From Calditrichota bacterium (lineage in GTDB: Bacteria; Calditrichota; Calditrichia; Calditrichales; Calditrichaceae): DNA of 64,000 nt. How positions within the stretch are numbered: position 1 is the stretch's first letter; each line of letters begins with the position of its first letter. The stretch lies in NCBI GenBank assembly GCA_024278755.1, contig JAJRSO010000008.1, positions 1 to 64,000 on the forward strand. The letters run 5' to 3'. Of this stretch, positions 28,454 to 35,788 are shown in pieces. The notes under the pieces were generated by a model. The model did not search any database, was not told the origin of the DNA, and was given only the letters and a program-made list of their open reading frames with translations. Both the position numbers and the translations under genes were made by a program.

Positions 28454-29121
28454 TTCAGTACTCCTTTTCTAAAGCGGTGTCCGGAGAATAAAATGGCAAT
28501 ACTAAATAACAGCGTAACAATTGTAAATTGCGGAAGCGAATGCTGAAAAAAATTAAGGTGGCTGGGTTCTAAAAGAGCCTGGATAAAGCTGATAAAAACA
28601 ACAATGAAAAAGATGCGTTTAAACCAGATGGGTTCTACAAATACGGCAATAGTGCCGAAATAACCGGTAAGACCGGCCAATACCCAGGGAAGGGAAGTGC
28701 TAACCATTGCCCATAATACTTCCGACGGGAAATAGGTGAGGCTTATTAATCCCATTACAAACAGCGAAATTGCGCTTATCAGTAATACGGCGCTTGCACC
28801 TATAAAAGCCATATACAACAGGATATTGTTTTCTTTAAGCGGCAAATGCAGAGTTAATTTTAGCCGGCTTTCGGTAACTTCCGGGAAAAACTGGGCAATT
28901 CCGATTACAATTCCGGTTAAAACCGGCAGATATAAATAATCATTAAAAAAGGGAATGTTCTTTAAAATTATTTCACCCCAAAAATTATTGGCGCCGAGAA
29001 TTCGAATTCCATAGGATATATTCAGCGCGGTTTTGGCTGCCGCGAGGAAAAACAGGCCCAGCATTATCAATCCTGCCCAGCGAATTTTCAGCCATTCTTT
29101 AAAAAAAAGAGCTTTAAACAT
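28450..29121 (-). CDS. ABC transporter permease, ABC-2 type
   Basis: The 223-residue protein has about six hydrophobic segments, for example GLIMLGLFFLAAAKTALN, YLPVLTGIVIGIAQFFPEV and AFIGASAVLLISAISLFVMG. It also has the LKLTLHLPLKENN motif typical of short ABC-2 permeases. It pairs with the ATPase 8 bases upstream and overlaps the DUF4857-like gene downstream. The transported substrate cannot be read from the sequence. Confidence 0.82.
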   Translation of the reverse strand: MFKALFFKEWLKIRWAGLIMLGLFFLAAAKTALNISYGIRILGANNFWGEIILKNIPFFNDYLYLPVLTGIVIGIAQFFPEVTESRLKLTLHLPLKENNILLYMAFIGASAVLLISAISLFVMGLISLTYFPSEVLWAMVSTSLPWVLAGLTGYFGTIAVFVEPIWFKRIFFIVVFISFIQALLEPSHLNFFQHSLPQFTIVTLLFSIAILFSGHRFRKGVLK

Positions 29122-29129
29122 TACTACTC

Positions 29130-30020
29130 CTAATATTTTCCGGTTAATCCGATAAATGCGTCTTCGAGGGACATGGATACCTGTTTTAGATTTTTATAAG
29201 GAATTTTAGTTTGTTGAAGATATTTTTCAACCTGTGCTTTTTCTTTAAATGAATAAATAGCGCCATGCGATTTAAACAATTCAAAATTGTTCACCACATC
29301 GGTTTTTTCTAATTGGATCTTCATATTTTCATCAAATTCAAAATTAAACTGCTTAAAATTATCCCGAAAATCTTTAACCGTTGTAGACAGAAGCACGCTA
29401 CGGTAATCGAGGATAACAATGTCCTGTACAAAATCTTCTAAATCCTGAATAATATGCGATGTAATAAATATTGTCTTATTGTTTGACGAGGCATAGTCTT
29501 TCAGAAAGTCCAAAAACAAACGTCGGTAACCGGCGTCCAATCCCATAGAGTAATCATCCAGAACCATTAAATCCGGATCCTGTGCTAAAATGAGTCCCAA
29601 CGCTACCTGAGAGCGCTGCCCGCAAGACATGGTGGAAAGTTTTTGTTCGGGCAGAACTTCCAATTTTTCCATTAATTCATAATAGGCTTCTTTTTTCCAT
29701 TTGGGAAAAAATGCCGAATAAAATTTCTCGATTTGACTGATGGTCATAAAATTGTACTGGATGTGGCCTTCCATTAAAAAGCCGATCCGTGTTTTTGTTT
29801 GCGGCGGTAGGTTTTGGGAATCTTCGCCAAAAATCAAGCATTGTCCCGAAGCCGGCTTAAGGTATCCGTTGAGAATATTTATCGTTGTTGTTTTACCGGT
29901 GCCGTTTTTTCCTAACAACCCAAAGATACTACCTTTTTTTATGTTAAAACTCATGTCCTCATAAATGAGACGCTTGCCATAGTAATGCGTTAGATTCTTA
30001 CACTCAACTACATTTTCCAT
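29130..30020 (-). CDS. ABC transporter ATP-binding protein with atypical signature and Walker B
   Basis: The 296-residue ATPase carries Walker A GLLGKNGTGKTTT near residue 34 and a signature written MSCGQRSQ instead of LSGGQ. Walker B is LMVLDDYSMGLD, with Asp in place of the usual catalytic Glu. The H-loop ITSH is present. The C-terminal 80 residues are the usual extension of ABC-2 exporters. It is the first gene of the operon with the permease, DUF4857 protein and membrane ferredoxin. The Asp substitution may slow ATP hydrolysis, or may be normal for this subfamily. Confidence 0.9.
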   Translation of the reverse strand: MENVVECKNLTHYYGKRLIYEDMSFNIKKGSIFGLLGKNGTGKTTTINILNGYLKPASGQCLIFGEDSQNLPPQTKTRIGFLMEGHIQYNFMTISQIEKFYSAFFPKWKKEAYYELMEKLEVLPEQKLSTMSCGQRSQVALGLILAQDPDLMVLDDYSMGLDAGYRRLFLDFLKDYASSNNKTIFITSHIIQDLEDFVQDIVILDYRSVLLSTTVKDFRDNFKQFNFEFDENMKIQLEKTDVVNNFELFKSHGAIYSFKEKAQVEKYLQQTKIPYKNLKQVSMSLEDAFIGLTGKY

Positions 30021-30067
30021 TTAATGATCCTGAATTTAAAATTTAGATACAGTGACAATATATCTTA

Positions 30068-30219
30068 AACCTAAATTGAGCGATTCTTTTGTTGTCATCG
30101 TCCCGCCCAAGCGGGATAAGCAACGTGGCGATCCCAAGAAGATTGCCACGTCCGTCAGCGACGGACTCGCAATGACAATACCTACAGCACTTGAACATAG
30201 GAATCGCTCAATTTAGGTT
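30068..30219. mobile_element. 152-base element with perfect 19-base inverted ends and nested hairpins
   Basis: AACCTAAATTGAGCGATTC (30068-30086) is the exact reverse complement of 30201-30219. The interior is itself palindromic: CCCGC/GCGGG, CGTGGC/GCCACG around AATC-like cores, CCGTC/GACGG, and a GTTGTCATCG to CGCAATGAC pair that resembles the widespread CATTGCGAG-type repeats. There is no open frame and no clear target duplication. It lies upstream of the ABC operon and may affect its transcription or RNA stability. Confidence 0.65.
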
Positions 30220-30235
30220 AAAAAAAGAAAAGAAA

Positions 30236-30266
30236 AACCTCCCGGGTTTTAAAGGCCCGGAAGGTT
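30236..30266. terminator. Hairpin terminator after the YCF48-type gene
   Basis: AACCTCCCGGG pairs with CCCGGAAGGTT (10 of 11 positions) around TTTTAAAGG, with A-rich sequence on one side and AACAAAAAAT on the other. Read on the minus strand it follows the gene at 30390-33014 and precedes the ABC operon. The 369-base gap around it holds only this hairpin, the 152-base element and copies of a CCCGATAA/ATCGGGA motif. Confidence 0.6.
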
Positions 30267-30389
30267 AACAAAAAATTATTTTTTCCCGAAGGAACCGAAT
30301 TATGAGGGCAACCCGGATAAAATATTCCTTCTCCTCCATCCCGATAAATACTCCCCCTTCCCGGGGGAAAATCGGGATGAAATAATCCT

Positions 30390-33014
30390 TTATTTCATCA
30401 ACAACATTTTTTTAACCGCTGTAAAATGAGCGCTTTTTAACTCATAAAAATAGACGCCGCTGGCCACATTGCCCGCATCCCATTCAACCGAAACGGTCCC
30501 CGCTTTAATATCTTTATTAAGCAGAACCGCTACTTTCTGCCCGGTAACAGAATAAACCGTAAGCGTTGTTTTTCCTGCCTTTGGTACCGCAAATTCAATG
30601 GTTGTTGTCGGGTTAAACGGATTCGGATAATTTTGCGCCAAATGGTAATCCGTTATAAAGGAATTCGGTTTTTCGGTAATACCAACCACAACAATACCGT
30701 TGGCATTGGTTTCACCCGGGGTAGCGGGATTAAAGTAACCTCGGTCGCCACCGCCGTCTTCCACATAGCCGTAGGAGGTATCTGCCCATTGCGGGCCAAA
30801 TGTCAACGAATCAATACTGATCGTATTCCCTTCAAATCTATCGGAAATACCTATCTGTTCTCCTTTACCGCTTAGTTTTAACTCCAGATGTAAAACACCC
30901 TCTTCGGATTCTTTATCCGCCCACAACACTAAAAACCCACCGGGAGCAATAGTAGTCGAATCCGGCGCCGTATCGGGGATTTGCCACATTGTGGGATGTT
31001 CCAAATCATCTGTCATATACATACCGCCAATATCAACCGCATAATTATTTGAATTATAAATTTCAATCCAGTCATCAAAATCACCGTGTTCATCGGCAAA
31101 AGCGGCATCATTGCTGGCCATAAACTCATTAATTATTAAACCGGTCCTCGCCGCCGGAGGAGTAAAGTTTTTCATAATTATAGTACCATTACTGCCGGCA
31201 GCCCACAATCTATTGTTACTGAAGGCTGCCTTTTCCAAGTTTTTAGAAACGGGGCTTACTTCTTCTTGCCAGTCTACACCGCTATTTTCAGAATAAAAAA
31301 TCCGGCCCTTCTCACCCACTCCATATACGAGATTATCATTGACAAACGCAACACCTAAAACATCATCTCCCGCGATATCTTTATATACTTCTGTCAGAGT
31401 ATCCCAATCGGCGGTAGTCGTGTGATAAATATACCCTTTTGTCGCAACAACTACGATGTTGTCGCCTCTTACATCGATACCGCGGAAATTCATACTACCA
31501 TAATCTTTGGGCATGGAAAAACTATCCACAGCTGCATTGGATACATATAACTGACCACTGGAGGCGCCTGCCAATACCTGTTTACTGGAGATAACTTTTA
31601 AGGTGTATATGGAATTATCTTCATCATTATGCACTAAGTTCCAGGTTAAACCGCTATCAGTAGATTTCATAATATAGCCTTTAGAACCTGCTGCGATCAC
31701 AGTATTCGCATCTAAGTAGTCAATAGTATAAATAGCTCTGCCAGCTTTATACATGGGATTAACCAGCGTATCATTTAGTGATGTCCAGGTTTGACCGCCA
31801 TCGGTTGTGCGGTAAAGTTCGCCATTAGAACCACCGATTAATCCGTTATCGGCATCATAAAATGCGGGTGCATATAGTTTATCCACTGAACCGGTTAAAT
31901 GGTTGTCAAAATAGGTCCATGACCAGCCGGCATCGGTGGTCATAGCCTGTTCGCCACCCCAGCCTGTAACCATTACATTATAGTCCGGCCATGCTGTTAA
32001 ACCTTTGATACCGGAATTAGGCCAATCCAAAATCGGCTGCCATGTTGTTCCGCCATCCGATGTCTTAAACCACTGACCATAACCGGCGAAGACAAAACCG
32101 TTTTGGGCGTCAATAAAATCTACAAATGTAACCGTTTGTCCGGTTGGGATATTAATATTCGTCCAGCTTGCCCCGCCATTTGTTGTAATGACCACATGGC
32201 CTTTCGAACCACCGGCAACAATTACATCTTTATTTACAACATCAACAGAACGGTATTGTAAATAAGAGGTCGTTGTTTCGCCACTATGGTTAAACGTTTT
32301 ACCACCATCTTGTGAAATAAAAATATGGTAGAAATAGCCAACAGTTACAATTGTTGAGTCGCCACCCGCCGCTACATCATATAAGCGGGCACTGTTTCCC
32401 GTGGGGAAGAATATCTCGTTTTCTGTCCAGGTGTCACCACCGTCAACTGTATACCATGTGTAAGCATGTTTACTGTAATCTACCGCAACAACGCCCACAT
32501 TCTCACTGCAAAAATCTATCCCGCCATCTAAATCTTGGCTGTTAAAATCGAATGCACTCTTGGTCCAATTGGCACCGCCATCAATTGTTTTTAGCAAAGT
32601 ATGTGTTTTTCCCGCTACATAAACAACATTTTCATTGACGACTGATATATTCAGCAAATCTTTAGTATAATTAGTTGTATCACCAACATTAGTCCAGGTT
32701 AATCCGCCGTCGGTGGTTTTAAAGATAAATCCATCCTCCGCGCAAGCATAGCCAACCATATTGTTTGCAAATTCAACATCTTTCCAGTTTGCCGTACCCG
32801 CAACCGGCTCACGTACGGTTTCGCCGGAAATGCCGCCGTCGGTCGTGCGTACAACGACACCATCCGTGCCCACATACCAGCCGGAATCAGCAGTTAAAAA
32901 GAACCCGTCATTGGGTTCATATTCCATATTGCCGGAACGGACAACTTGCCAGTTTTGCGCCACAAGCGTACCGGCAAGCAAAACCATTGTAATTAAAAGT
33001 AACAAACGTTTCAT
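30390..33014 (-). CDS. T9SS-exported YCF48/BNR-propeller protein with lamin-tail domain
   Basis: The 874-residue protein has signal peptide MKRLLLLITMVLLAGTLVAQ. About 620 residues of YCF48-like propeller repeats follow, each with a VVRTTDGG, FKTTDGGLTWTN or LKTIDGGANWTK type element. A lamin-tail domain starts INEFMASNDAAFADEHGDFD, and the protein ends in a type A T9SS tail (NYPNPFNPTTTIEFAVP). The last 240 residues closely resemble those of the gene at 53888-56191, a sign of module exchange. The protein is probably on the cell surface; a binding or scaffold role is likely, but no enzyme motif was seen. It follows the TonB receptor cluster on the same strand. Confidence 0.85.
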   Translation of the reverse strand: MKRLLLLITMVLLAGTLVAQNWQVVRSGNMEYEPNDGFFLTADSGWYVGTDGVVVRTTDGGISGETVREPVAGTANWKDVEFANNMVGYACAEDGFIFKTTDGGLTWTNVGDTTNYTKDLLNISVVNENVVYVAGKTHTLLKTIDGGANWTKSAFDFNSQDLDGGIDFCSENVGVVAVDYSKHAYTWYTVDGGDTWTENEIFFPTGNSARLYDVAAGGDSTIVTVGYFYHIFISQDGGKTFNHSGETTTSYLQYRSVDVVNKDVIVAGGSKGHVVITTNGGASWTNINIPTGQTVTFVDFIDAQNGFVFAGYGQWFKTSDGGTTWQPILDWPNSGIKGLTAWPDYNVMVTGWGGEQAMTTDAGWSWTYFDNHLTGSVDKLYAPAFYDADNGLIGGSNGELYRTTDGGQTWTSLNDTLVNPMYKAGRAIYTIDYLDANTVIAAGSKGYIMKSTDSGLTWNLVHNDEDNSIYTLKVISSKQVLAGASSGQLYVSNAAVDSFSMPKDYGSMNFRGIDVRGDNIVVVATKGYIYHTTTADWDTLTEVYKDIAGDDVLGVAFVNDNLVYGVGEKGRIFYSENSGVDWQEEVSPVSKNLEKAAFSNNRLWAAGSNGTIIMKNFTPPAARTGLIINEFMASNDAAFADEHGDFDDWIEIYNSNNYAVDIGGMYMTDDLEHPTMWQIPDTAPDSTTIAPGGFLVLWADKESEEGVLHLELKLSGKGEQIGISDRFEGNTISIDSLTFGPQWADTSYGYVEDGGGDRGYFNPATPGETNANGIVVVGITEKPNSFITDYHLAQNYPNPFNPTTTIEFAVPKAGKTTLTVYSVTGQKVAVLLNKDIKAGTVSVEWDAGNVASGVYFYELKSAHFTAVKKMLLMK

Positions 33015-33155
33015 AAAACCTCCTGGTTAGTTTACGGTTAACGTAATATTGCTTAAATGAAAATTAAAATATAAAAGCGCAAATTAAAAACTTTTTTTCT
33101 GTTATCCTTTTATCCCGACAAAAAACCGAAGGGAAAGTGTTTCGCTTTTATTCTT

Positions 33156-34625
33156 TTAAAAAAACTGCTTAACGCTTACAACCGCATTGATATATTTTCG
33201 CTCAATCCGGGCATCTGGCGGGGAAAATCCGCTGCGCAGAAAGGCGTAGTGCGCAAAAGCGCCTTCCACGCGAAAACCGGAACCGATATATTCAAATCCG
33301 TAAGTAACTCCCGGTCCCCGATAATTTCCAAAATAATTCCAGATTTCATCTTCCGTATATTTAGTAAACACATATCCGCCACGGAAACGCCAGTTGCTGC
33401 CATTTTGTATTTCGATACCCGAATGAAATTCTAAATTTGTAATCAACCCACTGCGCAGACGATGCGCCAAATAATCGTTCTTGCGCGGATTATATCTATC
33501 GTAGCGCAGTTCCATCGCCAGCAAAATGGGATTCTTCGTAAACCGGTGGGAAAATCCGGCAGTAACATGATGCGCCCTTTGCCAGGATTGGTAAATCATA
33601 AATTCGCCTAATGGTTCGTCGGCCCAGTCCTGTAAATATTCAAATGCATATTGAGCGGCAAAAACTGTATGCTGCGCCCAGCGCGGATAATAACGCCAGG
33701 CCGTGCGGATGCGGTACTGTTACGATTGGTAATTACCATCATACGTACGCTGGCTGGTGCCGTCGTATACTTCCTGCCACAAATAGCGGTAAGCGGCGGA
33801 GAACGCCCCCTCCAGCCAATGTTTTTTTACGCTCATCTGAGGTGAAATTTCCCAGCCTTTATACTGTGCGGTTCGGTCTCCGGTAGACACATATTTACTG
33901 TACTCAAATTCTCCCCGGTAACGTCGGACGACCGGCTTAATTCCATTCGGCTGGGTCACTAATTTTGTAATATCCTGCACATCAAAAGGCCGGAATGAAA
34001 GGCCAAAAACCCAGGAAGAATCGGGCTTATAGGCCAGATCAAAACTTGTATTTATATAGCGTCCGATAATTTCCGGACGGGTGAACTGCTTCTTTAACCC
34101 CTCGCTAATCGCATAATCCAGCGAAACGCCCAATAACAACTTTGATGAGAGGCGTTGACTGAAAGCAACGGTTATTTTCGGTCCGTAATAGACAAAATCA
34201 CCGCTAACGGAGTCGGCCAGTACGAACGGGTCCGAATCGTACGGCCGGGGCTCAATGGCCATATTTACACGATTCAGCCAATCGTGATTGTACTGAACCG
34301 ACCCGAAAAAAACCTGGCTTTCGGAAATATGTTTCTGACCGGAAAAATAAAAAAACTTTTGATGAACGCCTTCTGCGTCCCAGTTACGGTGTAAAGACCC
34401 CCATTGATTCCGGCTGTTCAATGAATAACGCCCCCAATTCAGCGAATCATTCTCTTTAATCCAGGCGGTGTTTCCGGCAAACTGGAATAGATTAAAACGT
34501 ACATCCACATCCGGAACTGAAATACGAATTCCACCCATGGCCTGCATACGGTTATCTGTAGAATACAGATCGGAAAAAATGAACAGCAGTACAAAAATTG
34601 TATTAATAAAGATTGGTTTACTCAT
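33156..34625 (-). pseudogene. Outer-membrane barrel gene (DUF6850-like) with an in-frame TAA
   Basis: The ATG at 34625 overlaps the TGA of the DUF4876 gene. The frame runs 301 codons to a TAA (33720-33722) and then continues without a break in the same frame (QYRIRTAWRYYPRWAQH) to a normal stop at 33156. The joined protein of about 488 residues has a signal peptide and alternating barrel strands throughout, and ends in a Phe (SVKQFF), so both halves belong to one barrel. The position after a DUF4876 gene suggests the DUF6850 family, by recall. Without readthrough, the product lacks the last barrel strands and cannot be inserted. Single-base damage or a sequence error would explain it. Confidence 0.75.
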
Positions 34626-35770
34626 CAGCGCTGGTACCCCGGGGTTGGATGGTTAAGAACAATAAAATCCAGGCTACTGTTATTGGTATCGTATCCGGGC
34701 AAACGACGCTGCGTCGATTTCCCCGTATATTTTCCGATTCCCACACCGGCAAAACCGGCGTCTACCCGATAGGTAAGTTCTTTCTGCTTCTCCGGATTGG
34801 CGCTGTATTCCACTCCATCTAAAATCGTTTCGATGGGTATATGAATATACTGATACCCGGTTGGTGAAATTTCCCCGTAAATATATTTTGAGCCATCGGC
34901 AAGAATAATGGCATTATGCACTACATTAATCATAAAATCCGTTGAGTTTTCCGGTATTACATTGGATACATTTCCTGCGGGATTATCCAAATCCCCGGCA
35001 TATGGATTATAAAATTCCCAATCCACGCCGCTTAAATCGGCAGCGCCGGCAATATAGGCGGAATGGTCCACCGCGTCCATGGCAATTACTGTAAATGTTT
35101 CCGGTTCGAGGGGATAGGAACGGCCGGTTACCGGCACCCCCGGAAACTGATAGACATAAATAACCTGCACATAATCCACTTCGTCAATATTCACCGGACG
35201 CGCCTGACGTGCCCGGCATACTATTTTACCATCCAAATAAACAGCCGTATCTGCGGAATTATACAGTTCAACATACTGATCATAAAAATAGTGTGCGTTA
35301 TTTATTGGGCCTGCATAATATATTTCATTGATGACTAACGGTGATTTCGGCAGCAACCGTGTTTTTGTGGCGCCAAGAAAATTAGGCCGGTCAAGTATAA
35401 TAGATTCGTTACTGCCAATGGTAACGTCCACAACCTTACCGTTAGCCGGATCAATAAAGGTCGTGTCTTTAAAAAGGGTTAATAAGTATTCTGCCGCCGA
35501 GAGATTCTCAAACTCAAAAAAACCGGCGCTGTCTGTTTGTGTATAGTATTCTTTAAGTTTCCCGTTATCCGCATAATATTTAGTTGACTGAAGTACAACA
35601 TCGGTATAGGCAACCGGCGCATAGCCTAATTGCGGAACAACAGAAAGGACGCCGCTTGTGTCCTGGGCAACCATACGCAGCGTCAAACTCCCGTCTTCCT
35701 GAACCGGCGTTTTTACCTGACAGGCAACCGCAAAGAAGAAGAGTGTAAAAGATATCAAAAGAAGACGCAT
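34625..35770 (-). CDS. DUF4876 lipoprotein
   Basis: The 381-residue lipoprotein has lipobox FAVAC (Cys17). An Ig-like or carboxypeptidase-regulatory-like domain (about 30-130) is followed by the DUF4876/lamin-tail-like region starting LVINEIYYAGPINNAHYFYD. DUF4876 proteins are found beside TonB receptors in Bacteroidota and are presumed to be surface parts of an uptake system. The gene is 18 bases downstream of the TonB receptor and overlaps the barrel gene by ATGA, so the three form one operon. The substrate is unknown. Confidence 0.8.
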   Translation of the reverse strand: MRLLLISFTLFFFAVACQVKTPVQEDGSLTLRMVAQDTSGVLSVVPQLGYAPVAYTDVVLQSTKYYADNGKLKEYYTQTDSAGFFEFENLSAAEYLLTLFKDTTFIDPANGKVVDVTIGSNESIILDRPNFLGATKTRLLPKSPLVINEIYYAGPINNAHYFYDQYVELYNSADTAVYLDGKIVCRARQARPVNIDEVDYVQVIYVYQFPGVPVTGRSYPLEPETFTVIAMDAVDHSAYIAGAADLSGVDWEFYNPYAGDLDNPAGNVSNVIPENSTDFMINVVHNAIILADGSKYIYGEISPTGYQYIHIPIETILDGVEYSANPEKQKELTYRVDAGFAGVGIGKYTGKSTQRRLPGYDTNNSSLDFIVLNHPTPGYQR

Positions 35771-35788
35771 TACTCGTACTCCAGATTA

